NCBI GenBank assembly: GCA_020697475.1 | Contig: JAJFMO010000036.1 | Location: forward strand, 1-12,493 | Direction: 5' to 3' | DNA from: Paenibacillaceae bacterium | Lineage (GTDB): Bacteria; Bacillota; Bacilli; Paenibacillales; NBRC-103111 | DNA: 12,493 bases | Part shown: positions 1-5,484 of the stretch, one piece after another | How positions within the stretch are numbered: position 1 is the stretch's first letter | Layout of the letters: the number at the start of each line of letters is the position of its first letter | Translations under genes and position numbers: made by a program | Notes under the pieces: generated by a model | The model's database searches: none | What the model was told of the DNA's origin: nothing | Seen by the model: only the letters and a program-made list of their open reading frames with translations

Positions 1-636
1 CTTTTTGATGTCGAACCCGCTGTGTTGATCCCCAGGCCGGAGACGGAGCTGTTGGTGGAGGAGATGATCCGGCTTGGCCGCCGCTGGGAGGCTATGACCG
101 GCCGAGCGCCGGAAGTGGCCGACATCGGCACGGGAAGCGGAGCGATCGCCGTTACCCTTGCCGCCCGATGCCCGAACTGGCGGGTGTTCGCCTCGGACAT
201 ATCGACGGCGGCGCTCGCGGTGGCTGAGCGGAATGCACAGCGTAATGGGGTCGGGGATCGGGTTTCTTTTTACCAAGGGAATCTGCTTCAGCCTTATATC
301 GAACGGGGCATTGCGCCGGACTTGCTCGTCTCGAATCCCCCCTACATCCGCTCGGCGGACGTGCCCGGGCTGCAGGTGGAAGTGGCGCAGTATGAGCCCA
401 AGCTTGCCCTTGACGGCGGGGCGGATGGGCTAGATTTGTATCGGCAGATCGTCGCTCAATTAAGCGAGTTGCCGAGGTTACCGGACGGTGTCGGCTTTGA
501 AGTCGGCCAGGGCCAGGCATTCGAGGTGCAGAAACTGCTTGAGGGCGGCGGCTTGTACCACGAGGTACGGATCGTAAAGGATTTGGCGGGCATCGACAGG
601 CATGTGATAGGATTGCGGCAAAAAATGATAGATTGA
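1..636 (+). CDS. prmC: Peptide chain release factor N5-glutamine methyltransferase, 3' part
   Basis: PrmC (HemK) methylates the glutamine of the GGQ motif in release factors RF1 and RF2 using S-adenosylmethionine, which speeds termination of translation. The frame is open from base 1 and codes for 211 residues, so the N-terminal helical domain lies outside the window. The visible part begins with the family signature PxVLIPRPETE, followed by the AdoMet-binding motif I (ADIGTGSGAIAV), an acidic residue in FASDIS, and the catalytic NPPY motif (codons at 334-345), which contacts the substrate glutamine. A GTG at 22 is in frame but lies inside the conserved signature, so it is not the start. The gene usually follows prfA, which would lie upstream. 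The stop codon at 634-636 is 72 bases before the preferred spoIIR start. Family assignment is secure. Confidence 0.95.
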   Translation, partial: LFDVEPAVLIPRPETELLVEEMIRLGRRWEAMTGRAPEVADIGTGSGAIAVTLAARCPNWRVFASDISTAALAVAERNAQRNGVGDRVSFYQGNLLQPYIERGIAPDLLVSNPPYIRSADVPGLQVEVAQYEPKLALDGGADGLDLYRQIVAQLSELPRLPDGVGFEVGQGQAFEVQKLLEGGGLYHEVRIVKDLAGIDRHVIGLRQKMID

Positions 637-639
637 TAG

Positions 640-668
640 GTTTAGCCTCCTCCCTAGCTGGTCATACT
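640..668 (+). promoter_or_regulatory. Candidate sigma-F promoter of spoIIR
   Basis: GTTTA at 640-644 matches the sigma-F -35 consensus GYWTA, and GGTCATACT at 660-668 matches the -10 core GGnnAnAnT, with a 15-base spacer. Transcription would start near 675, about 33 bases before the preferred spoIIR start codon. In B. subtilis spoIIR is a sigma-F gene transcribed only in the forespore, so position and sequence agree. The match was made by eye, and only the final W of the -10 box is missed. Confidence 0.7.
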
Positions 669-708
669 GGTACTGTGACAGCGACACAGCGAAGGGATGG
701 GGCGGCGG

Positions 709-1470
709 ATGCAAAGAACGGCTTATTATCGATTGGCTTATACGGCTTTTGCCATTATTCTATTAATTGCTTGCTGGGAGACGAATCTCGCATCGGCGGC
801 GGCGCTGAATACAGGAATTCCTCAAGAATCGATTCGACTGAGAATAGTAGCCAATTCAGATACGATTCGCGATCAATGGATCAAGCGTGAGGTGAAGCGG
901 GCGGTCACCGACGAGATGAACAGCTGGGTGGCCAAGCCGCAATCGATCGAGGAAGCCCGTGAAGCCGTGCAATCCCATCTTCCTGAGTTGGATCAGGCGA
1001 TCGCTCAAGTGTTGCAACGCAATCATTTCGATTATACTTTTCAGGCTGAGCTTGAATCGACCCCTTTTCCGACGAAAATGTTCGGTGAACGCGTCTATCC
1101 CGCCGCCGATTATGAGGCGCTGTTGATTACGCTCGGTGAAGCACAGGGGCAAAATTGGTGGTGCGTGCTGTTCCCGCCGCTGTGCTTCGTCGATGCGGTG
1201 CAGGCGAAAGAGCCGGAGCAATCGGAGAAGCCGGAACAGTCGAAGACGGAGCCGGTGGAAAAGACCGTGACCGCGGAAAAGCCGGAAAAAGCGGTGAAGC
1301 TGGGGACAGTGGAAAAAGCGGGGAAATCGAGTCAGGCGGAGTCGGTTCGGCAGCCGTCCGAAGAGAAGGAAGTATCCCTGAAGCAAGCGTCTGCGCATAC
1401 GGAAATACACTTTTTCTTGTGGGACATGATGTTGAAGCTGGTTTCCTTCATAAAAGGCGAGCCGGCCTAA
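709..1470 (+). CDS. spoIIR: Stage II sporulation protein R (forespore signal activating SpoIIGA)
   Basis: SpoIIR is made in the forespore and exported to the intermembrane space, where it triggers the SpoIIGA protease to cleave pro-sigma-E in the mother cell. The 253-residue product has a signal-like hydrophobic stretch (about residues 8-30), then the family pattern IRLRIVANSD (42-51) and QNWWCVLFPPLCFVDAV (148-164). A Glu/Lys/Pro/Ser-rich low-complexity stretch (about 166-228) separates this core from a short hydrophobic C-terminal segment (FFLWDMMLKLV, 235-245). ATG 709 was chosen because the purine-rich GAAGGG at 691-696 directly abuts the in-frame ATG at 697, leaving no spacing, but is 12 bases from 709; 697 (four residues longer) remains possible. 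The gene sits between prmC and the ywlC homologue, as in B. subtilis apart from missing ywlA and ywlB. Confidence 0.92.
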   Translation: MQRTAYYRLAYTAFAIILLIACWETNLASAAALNTGIPQESIRLRIVANSDTIRDQWIKREVKRAVTDEMNSWVAKPQSIEEAREAVQSHLPELDQAIAQVLQRNHFDYTFQAELESTPFPTKMFGERVYPAADYEALLITLGEAQGQNWWCVLFPPLCFVDAVQAKEPEQSEKPEQSKTEPVEKTVTAEKPEKAVKLGTVEKAGKSSQAESVRQPSEEKEVSLKQASAHTEIHFFLWDMMLKLVSFIKGEPA

Positions 1471-1496
1471 GTATCTCGAAGACAGGTGGCAAGGAA

Positions 1497-1541
1497 ATGA
1501 GTAGCAAAGATATGAGTGGCCAGGACATTAGTGGCACGGAT
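1497..1541 (+). repeat. Three imperfect 15-base tandem repeats at the ywlC N-terminus
   Basis: Three consecutive 15-base units begin ATGAGTAGC, ATGAGTGGC and ATTAGTGGC and encode MSSKD, MSGQD and ISGTD. Each unit keeps the pattern (M/I)S(S/G)xD. The first two units each begin with an in-frame ATG, so gain or loss of a unit would keep the frame and could move the start. Confidence 0.75.
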
Positions 1542-2618
1542 ACAAATCACACGACTGCGCAATGGGTAGTCGATCCGAACGTCGACGAGCACGATCCCGG
1601 AATCCGGGAGGCGGCTCGTTTGCTGCTTCTCGGGGAGACGGTGGCGTTCCCGACGGAGACGGTGTACGGGCTCGGTGCAGATGCCCGGAATACCCAAGCG
1701 GTGGAGCGGATTTACACGGCCAAGGGGCGACCGTCGGACAATCCGCTGATCGTGCACTTGGCCGATCGGGCGGGCCTCGCGGACATCGCGCTTCCCGGCG
1801 GAGAGACGATCGATCGGCTGCTCGACGTCTTCTGGCCGGGGCCGCTCACCGTCGTGCTGCCCGCCCGCCCCGGCGCGCTGTCGCCGCGCGTGACGGCGGG
1901 GCTGCCGACGGTCGCCGTGCGCGTCCCGGCGCATCCCGCCGCGCTCGCGCTGCTGCGCGCCGCCGCCGCGCCGATCGCCGGCCCAAGCGCCAACCGCTCG
2001 GGCCGGCCGAGCCCGACGAGCGCGGCGCATGTGCGCGCCGACCTGGCCGGGCGCATCGCCGGCATCGTCGACGGCGGCCCGTGCGGCGTCGGCCTCGAGT
2101 CGACCGTCGTCGAGGCGGTTGGCGGAGCGCTGCACATCCTGCGGCCGGGCGGCGTCACCGCGGCGGACCTGCGCCGCGTGCTGCCAGGCGTGCCGGTGGT
2201 CGCCGCCGCCGAGCATACGCTGGGCGCGGCGGAAGTGCCGCGGGCGCCCGGCATGAAGTACGCGCACTACGCGCCGCAAGGCCGCTTGACGCTCGTCGAG
2301 GGCGCGCCCGGCCCGGTCGCCGAGCGCATCCGCAGCGAGCTTGCTGCGGCGGCCGCCGTCGGCGAACGCACCGGCGTGCTGACGTTCGCCGAGCATCTCG
2401 GCCGCTACCCGGCCGGCTTCGCCGACGTGACGCTCGCCTGCGGCCGCCTCGGCGACCCCGCGACGATCGCGCGGCAATTGTTCGCCGCCTTGCGGCAATT
2501 CGACGAAGCCGGCGTCACCAGCATCTTCGCCGAATGCTGCGACGAATCGTCGGGCGTGGGCGCCGCCGTCATGAATCGGCTGCGCAAGGCATCCGCCGGC
2601 CACATCCTCCATGCCTGA
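1497..2618 (+). CDS. ywlC: Threonylcarbamoyl-AMP synthase, Sua5/YwlC type
   Basis: This enzyme makes threonylcarbamoyl-AMP from threonine, bicarbonate and ATP, the first step of t6A37 modification in tRNAs that read ANN codons. The 373-residue product has the YrdC fold first: FPTETVYGLG (51-60), KGRPSDNPL (76-84), SANRSG (164-169) and GLESTV (199-204). The Sua5-type linker APGMKYAHYAP (250-260) follows, then the C-terminal Sua5 domain, so this is the long form rather than short TsaC. B. subtilis YwlC is about 346 residues; the excess is mostly an N-terminal tail made of five-residue repeats. ATG 1497 has AGGTGG seven bases upstream; ATG 1512 in the next repeat is the alternative. The frame is open far upstream over spoIIR, but that part has no homology and lacks a ribosome site. 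Roughly 1800-2480 is much richer in G+C than the flanking genes. Confidence 0.94.
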   Translation: MSSKDMSGQDISGTDTNHTTAQWVVDPNVDEHDPGIREAARLLLLGETVAFPTETVYGLGADARNTQAVERIYTAKGRPSDNPLIVHLADRAGLADIALPGGETIDRLLDVFWPGPLTVVLPARPGALSPRVTAGLPTVAVRVPAHPAALALLRAAAAPIAGPSANRSGRPSPTSAAHVRADLAGRIAGIVDGGPCGVGLESTVVEAVGGALHILRPGGVTAADLRRVLPGVPVVAAAEHTLGAAEVPRAPGMKYAHYAPQGRLTLVEGAPGPVAERIRSELAAAAAVGERTGVLTFAEHLGRYPAGFADVTLACGRLGDPATIARQLFAALRQFDEAGVTSIFAECCDESSGVGAAVMNRLRKASAGHILHA

Positions 2619-2641
2619 AGCCCGCCAGTCACTGCCAGAAT

Positions 2642-2671
2642 CGGCCTAAGCCGCTTGCAGCACGGCCTAAG
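2642..2671 (+). repeat. Direct repeat CGGCCTAAG in the mntP upstream region
   Basis: CGGCCTAAG occurs at 2642-2650 and again at 2663-2671, with start points 21 bases apart, close to two helical turns. The same 9-mer also occurs at 1463-1471 over the spoIIR stop codon. It could be a paired protein-binding site upstream of mntP, but it does not resemble the MntR or Fur boxes known to me. Confidence 0.35.
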
Positions 2672-2685
2672 ACATGTTTCCCGGA

Positions 2686-2723
2686 TTGTCCGCATATCTT
2701 TCAAAGAAAGGTAAACCGGACAA
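2686..2723 (+). promoter_or_regulatory. Two-part hairpin abutting the mntP ribosome binding site
   Basis: TTGTCCG (2686-2692) pairs with CGGACAA (2717-2723). Inside it TATCTTTC (2695-2702) pairs with GAAAGGTA (2706-2713, one G-U pair) around the loop AAA. The two helices are separated by a small internal loop of two and three bases. The last bases of the outer 3' arm touch the purine-rich mntP ribosome site (AAGGGGGAAGG, from 2722). No U-tract follows, so it is not an intrinsic terminator; it is better placed to influence translation or mRNA stability. I see no match to the yybP-ykoY manganese riboswitch. Confidence 0.5.
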
Positions 2724-2738
2724 GGGGGAAGGAAGCTC

Positions 2739-3296
2739 ATGGCCGCATCAACCGAGACAGGGCAGTTTCTGACCATCCTCGTCATGTCGGTGGCACTGGG
2801 AATGGATGCCTTTTCCCTCGGGGTCGGCATTGGGATGAAAGGCATCCGGCTGCTCGATATTCTGAAAGTGAGCACGGTCATCGCCCTCTTTCATATTATA
2901 ATGCCGTTGATGGGCATCTTTACCGGCAAATACATGAGCACTTTGCTTGGGGGAGTGGCGGTCGCCATCGGCGGCGGTCTGTTGATTGTTTTGGGCGGCC
3001 ATATGATCTACAGCTCGATCCGCGGGGAACAGGTGAAATCGTTCGACCATCGCAGCTTGGGCGGGTTGCTGCTTTTTGCTCTCATGGTCAGCATGGATTC
3101 CTTTTCTGTCGGAGTGTCGCTCGGGATGTTTTACACGGATCTGCTGCTTGCCGTCTTGCTGTTTGGGGTGTTCGGCGGCGCCATGTCGATTCTCGGCTTG
3201 CTGCTCGGGCGCCGCTTGAGTCATTGGACAGGGGAATACGGGGAAGCGATCGGCGGGATCATCCTGCTTGCCTTCGGCATCAAATTTCTGTTGTAG
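2739..3296 (+). CDS. mntP: Manganese efflux pump MntP
   Basis: MntP exports Mn2+ across the cytoplasmic membrane and protects against manganese excess. The 185-residue product is highly hydrophobic, with about six membrane segments, and is built from two related halves. The half-repeat signatures are LGMDAFSLGVGIGM (20-33) and VSMDSFSVGVSLGM (117-130); each carries a membrane aspartate (D23, D120) of the kind required for transport in this family. Length and architecture fit the family (formerly DUF204, YwlD in B. subtilis). ATG 2739 is preceded by the strong purine tract AAGGGGGAAGG. The gene lies 120 bases after ywlC, in a gap holding a direct repeat and a hairpin, which suggests its own post-transcriptional or transcriptional control. 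Confidence 0.93.
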   Translation: MAASTETGQFLTILVMSVALGMDAFSLGVGIGMKGIRLLDILKVSTVIALFHIIMPLMGIFTGKYMSTLLGGVAVAIGGGLLIVLGGHMIYSSIRGEQVKSFDHRSLGGLLLFALMVSMDSFSVGVSLGMFYTDLLLAVLLFGVFGGAMSILGLLLGRRLSHWTGEYGEAIGGIILLAFGIKFLL

Positions 3297-3331
3297 GAGA
3301 ATGCTCTAAGACGATCACAAGAAAAAGCAAA

Positions 3332-3361
3332 TTGTCTCGTTCAGCGAATATAGGTTACAAT
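3332..3361 (+). promoter_or_regulatory. Candidate sigma-A promoter of ywlE
   Basis: TTGTCT (3332-3337, 4 of 6 consensus bases) and TACAAT (3356-3361, 5 of 6) are 18 bases apart. Transcription would start near 3368, about 43 bases before the preferred ywlE start. This would let ywlE be expressed apart from mntP. Confidence 0.5.
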
Positions 3362-3410
3362 AGAAAAGCAATGAGAAGGTCCACACGGCAAGTGAAGGGG
3401 GATGACTGTC

Positions 3411-3989
3411 GTGAAGCATATCCTGTTCGTCTGTACCGGCAATACGTGCCGCAGTCCGATGGCTGAGTATCTCGGCCGCAAGCTGGCGGAAGCAAGCGGC
3501 CGCCCACACGCGTTCAGCTCCGCCGGGGCATGCGCTTTGGATGGACAATCCATGGCGGAGAATGCGAGGAAGATTTTGCGGGAGAACGGTATAACCGGCG
3601 AAGGATTCGCGTCTCATTCCTTGACCCCCGAACGGATTCGGCAGGCCGACGTGATCTTGACTATGACGGCCAGTCACAAGCGAATTGTCATTCAACAATT
3701 TCCGGAAGCGGTGGACAAAACGTTTATCCTCAAAGAATATATCGAAGACAACGCCGAAGTGGCGGGCATCATCGAAGAATGCAACCGGCTCGAAGCCGAT
3801 CTTTTCCTAAGGCAGGCGGTGGGCGAGAAGATCTCGGAGCGCGATCGACAGCGCTTGAACGACCTGCAGACCCGGCTGCCGAATTACGATATCGCCGACC
3901 CGTTCGGCCACGATCTCACCGCATACCGCCGGTGTTCGGAGGAACTGAAGGCGACCCTGAAGAAGCTGTTGGCCAAATTGGCGGAATAG
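3411..3989 (+). CDS. ywlE: Protein-arginine phosphatase YwlE (low-molecular-weight phosphatase family)
   Basis: YwlE removes phosphate from arginine residues phosphorylated by McsB and so counters arginine marking for ClpCP degradation. The P-loop CTGNTCRS (residues 8-15) holds the nucleophile C8, and the general acid is D163 in DPFG. The threonine at the fifth P-loop position (T12) is the residue linked to phospho-arginine specificity in B. subtilis YwlE. GTG 3411 was chosen because AAGGGG (3395-3400) is 10 bases upstream and the cysteine then lies at position 8, close to position 7 in B. subtilis; ATG 3402 has the same purines only about three bases away. At 192 residues it is longer than the roughly 150-residue B. 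subtilis enzyme: about 40 extra residues, charged and likely helical, lie between LKEY (107-110) and DPFG. Confidence 0.9.
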   Translation: MKHILFVCTGNTCRSPMAEYLGRKLAEASGRPHAFSSAGACALDGQSMAENARKILRENGITGEGFASHSLTPERIRQADVILTMTASHKRIVIQQFPEAVDKTFILKEYIEDNAEVAGIIEECNRLEADLFLRQAVGEKISERDRQRLNDLQTRLPNYDIADPFGHDLTAYRRCSEELKATLKKLLAKLAE

Positions 3990-4043
3990 ACCGTTGATTA
4001 GATTGCAGCTTTTTCACCGGATATAACGATTCGAATGAGCCTA

Positions 4044-4072
4044 TTTACACCGCAACGCGGATAGGATATGAT
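4044..4072 (+). promoter_or_regulatory. Sigma-A promoter of the riboswitch-controlled rpiB operon
   Basis: TTTACA (4044-4049) and TATGAT (4067-4072) each match 5 of 6 consensus bases and are 17 bases apart. The predicted start near 4079 is just before the first helix of the riboswitch, as expected for a promoter serving that leader. The bases 3990-4043 before it hold nothing I recognise. Confidence 0.75.
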
Positions 4073-4086
4073 GGAAGCAAGCAAGA

Positions 4087-4157
4087 CTCAATGTAACTGG
4101 CGACTCGTGGGGCTAACCACAAGGGAGCATTGGGGGATAGCAGCCGGTCGCCTGGGC
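4087..4157 (+). promoter_or_regulatory. ZTP (pfl) riboswitch aptamer
   Basis: The segment contains the conserved parts of the ZTP/pfl aptamer in the right order. Helix P1 is CTCAATG (4087-4093) with CATTGGG (4128-4134, one U-G pair). ACTGGCG (4096-4102) follows, then a hairpin GTGG (4107-4110) with CCAC (4117-4120), then GGGAGC (4123-4128). The 3' domain has the hallmark CGCCTGGGC (4149-4157), and GGCG (4099-4102) can form the expected pseudoknot with CGCC (4149-4152). These RNAs bind ZMP or ZTP, signals of 10-formyl-tetrahydrofolate shortage, and usually turn genes on. Genes of one-carbon and purine metabolism such as glyA are established targets, and glyA lies in the operon downstream. Confidence 0.9.
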
Positions 4158-4160
4158 GTA

Positions 4161-4227
4161 GAGCATCATACGGGGAACGAGCGAGAACCGATAAGGTTGG
4201 ACGCACCCGAATGACGTGCTCTTTTTT
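4161..4227 (+). terminator. Riboswitch expression platform: intrinsic terminator
   Basis: GAGCATCAT (4161-4169) pairs with ATGA and TGCTC (4211-4214, 4217-4221) around a two-base bulge, and CGGG (4171-4174) pairs with CCCG (4206-4209), giving a stem of about 13 base pairs. Six T residues follow at 4222-4227. The large loop can form a further helix of AACC (4186-4189) with GGTT (4195-4198). It begins three bases after the aptamer core, so ligand binding could plausibly decide between readthrough and termination. The exact competing pairing is not obvious to me. Confidence 0.8.
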
Positions 4228-4233
4228 GTTTTC

Positions 4234-4262
4234 TTGAACAGGGTAGTCCGACCATGTATACT
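4234..4262 (+). promoter_or_regulatory. Candidate sigma-A promoter downstream of the riboswitch terminator
   Basis: TTGAAC (4234-4239, 4 of 6) and TATACT (4257-4262, 5 of 6) are separated by 17 bases. Transcription would start near 4269, after the terminator and about 49 bases before rpiB. If active, it gives rpiB-operon mRNA lacking the riboswitch. Confidence 0.55.
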
Positions 4263-4305
4263 CGGGTGGAAGATGTGGAAAATTTGACTCGGGTAAAAAA
4301 TGAGG
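4260..4305 (+). repeat. 19-base imperfect direct repeat before rpiB
   Basis: ACTCGGGTGGAAGATGTGG (4260-4278) and ACTCGGGTAAAAAATGAGG (4287-4305) agree at 15 of 19 positions, with the first eight identical, and start 27 bases apart. The first copy overlaps the -10 box and start point of the downstream promoter; the second runs into the rpiB ribosome binding site. An operator is possible, or a local duplication. Confidence 0.5.
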
Positions 4306-4317
4306 GGAGTGTTCGCT

Positions 4318-4776
4318 ATGAAAATCGCCATTGGCGCCGACCACGGGGGATACCAGCTGAAAGCGGAAGTGAAACAGATGCTTGAAGGCCAAGGCCATGA
4401 ACTGATCGATGTCGGCAGCTTCAGCGCCGATTCCGTCGATTATCCCGACTATGCGCAGCCGGTATGTCAGAAAGTCGTGTCCGGCGAAGTGGACAAAGGG
4501 ATTTTGATTTGCGGAACAGGGATCGGCATGTGCATTGCGGCCAACAAAATCCCGCAGATCCGTTGCGCTCTGGTGCACGATGTATTTTCTGCCAAAGCGA
4601 CACGGGAGCATAACGATTCGAACGTGCTCGCGATGGGGGCTCGGGTGATCGGGGCAGGCTTGGCTTTGGAAATCGTGAAGACGTGGGTCGGTACGGAATT
4701 TTCGGGGGATCAACGCCATCGCCAGCGGATTGGGAAAATTACGGCGTTGGAGGAGACTCAAGCTCTGCATCCTTGA
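4318..4776 (+). CDS. rpiB: Ribose-5-phosphate isomerase B
   Basis: RpiB interconverts ribulose 5-phosphate and ribose 5-phosphate, feeding PRPP and hence purine, pyrimidine and histidine synthesis. The 152-residue product matches the full family length: GADHGG (6-11), VGSFSADSVDYPDYA (32-46), the catalytic cysteine C65 followed by the phosphate loop GTGIG (66-70), and the catalytic-histidine region REHNDSNVLAMG (96-107). ATG 4318 has GAGGGGAG eight bases upstream, so the in-frame GTG-type extension upstream is unlikely. It is the first gene behind the ZTP riboswitch and is followed after 63 bases by ywlG. Placing R5P supply under a folate-stress switch makes sense because purine synthesis consumes both ribose phosphate and formyl-folate. 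It corresponds to ywlF of B. subtilis. Confidence 0.94.
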   Translation: MKIAIGADHGGYQLKAEVKQMLEGQGHELIDVGSFSADSVDYPDYAQPVCQKVVSGEVDKGILICGTGIGMCIAANKIPQIRCALVHDVFSAKATREHNDSNVLAMGARVIGAGLALEIVKTWVGTEFSGDQRHRQRIGKITALEETQALHP

Positions 4777-4839
4777 TGCCGAAGCGGGTGCCGGAACCAA
4801 TGCAGAATCAAAGCAGGAACTGAGAAAGGCGGGGTGACC

Positions 4840-5451
4840 ATGGACAACGCGGACAAGGCACTTGATTACGCCCGCATAACCCGCGATGTCGAAACGATTG
4901 CGCAAGAATTGGCGGTCAAGAGTGATTTGAAACCGGGCAAACTGCTCGTCGTCGGTGTCAGCACAAGCGAGGTAGCCGCAAGGCCGATCGGTACGTCGGG
5001 CTCGGATCGGGTGGCGGAGAGCCTATTCCTCGGACTCGCCCAAGTGAAGCAACGTTTCGGCTTTGCAATTGCGTTCCAGTGCTGCGAGCATCTCAACCGG
5101 GCGCTCGTCATGGGGCGCGAGACGATGGAGCGGTTCGCGCTGGACGAAGTGAGCGTCGTTCCGGCGCCGAAGGCCGGCGGGGCGATGGCGTCGTACGTTT
5201 ATCGACACCTGCAGGAGCCGTGCGTTGTGGAAGCGGTGCGGGCGCACGCCGGTATCGATATCGGCGACACGCTAATCGGGATGCATCTACGTCCTGTTGC
5301 CGTGCCGCTGAGACCCTCGATTCGCGCCATTGGCGGTGCGCATGTCAACATGGCATACACCCGGCCGAAGCTGATCGGCGGCGCGCGGGCGGTATACGTT
5401 CTTGAGTCAGCCGATAAGCTAGGAACGCCGGAAACGCCGGCGGACGCTTAA
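4840..5451 (+). CDS. ywlG: Conserved protein of unknown function, YwlG/UPF0340 (DUF436) family
   Basis: The 203-residue product belongs to the YwlG family by overall sequence and by its position between rpiB and glyA, as in B. subtilis. Its biochemical role is not known to me. Visible conserved-looking stretches are LLVVGVSTSEVAARPIGTSGS near the N-terminus, FAIAFQCCEHLNRALV in the middle (adjacent cysteines and a histidine), PKAGGAMASYVYR, a DIGDTLIGMHLRPVAVPLR segment, and IGGARAVYVLE near the end. No signal peptide or membrane segment is apparent, so it should be cytoplasmic. ATG 4840 is preceded by AAAGGCGGGGTGACC, a good anti-16S match; GTG 4834 is in frame but lies inside that site. Conserved linkage to glyA and rpiB hints at a link to one-carbon or pentose-phosphate metabolism; this is inference only. 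Confidence 0.9.
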   Translation: MDNADKALDYARITRDVETIAQELAVKSDLKPGKLLVVGVSTSEVAARPIGTSGSDRVAESLFLGLAQVKQRFGFAIAFQCCEHLNRALVMGRETMERFALDEVSVVPAPKAGGAMASYVYRHLQEPCVVEAVRAHAGIDIGDTLIGMHLRPVAVPLRPSIRAIGGAHVNMAYTRPKLIGGARAVYVLESADKLGTPETPADA

Positions 5452-5484
5452 ACATACAAACAAACCTATGGGGAGGATATTACA

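Noticed and set aside
1155..1496. Long in-frame extension upstream of ywlC overlapping spoIIR
   Set aside because: It has no recognisable domain, lacks a ribosome site at its start and lies entirely over the well-supported spoIIR frame; a good ribosome site precedes ATG 1497.
2619..2738. yybP-ykoY manganese riboswitch before mntP
   Set aside because: The region is only 120 bases long and I see none of the conserved loop sequences of that riboswitch; only a simple two-part hairpin is present.
1562..3466. Very long + strand open frame across ywlC, mntP and into ywlE
   Set aside because: Its product is arginine/alanine-rich nonsense typical of an alternate frame in G+C-rich DNA, and three real genes occupy the same bases.
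4260..4270. T-box-like GGGTGG before rpiB
   Set aside because: Only a GGGTGG fragment is present, without the full T-box sequence, specifier stem or antiterminator.
4045..4905. 286-residue open frame on the minus strand over the riboswitch and rpiB
   Set aside because: It has no recognisable family, lies opposite a riboswitch and a conserved gene, and fits an accidental open frame.
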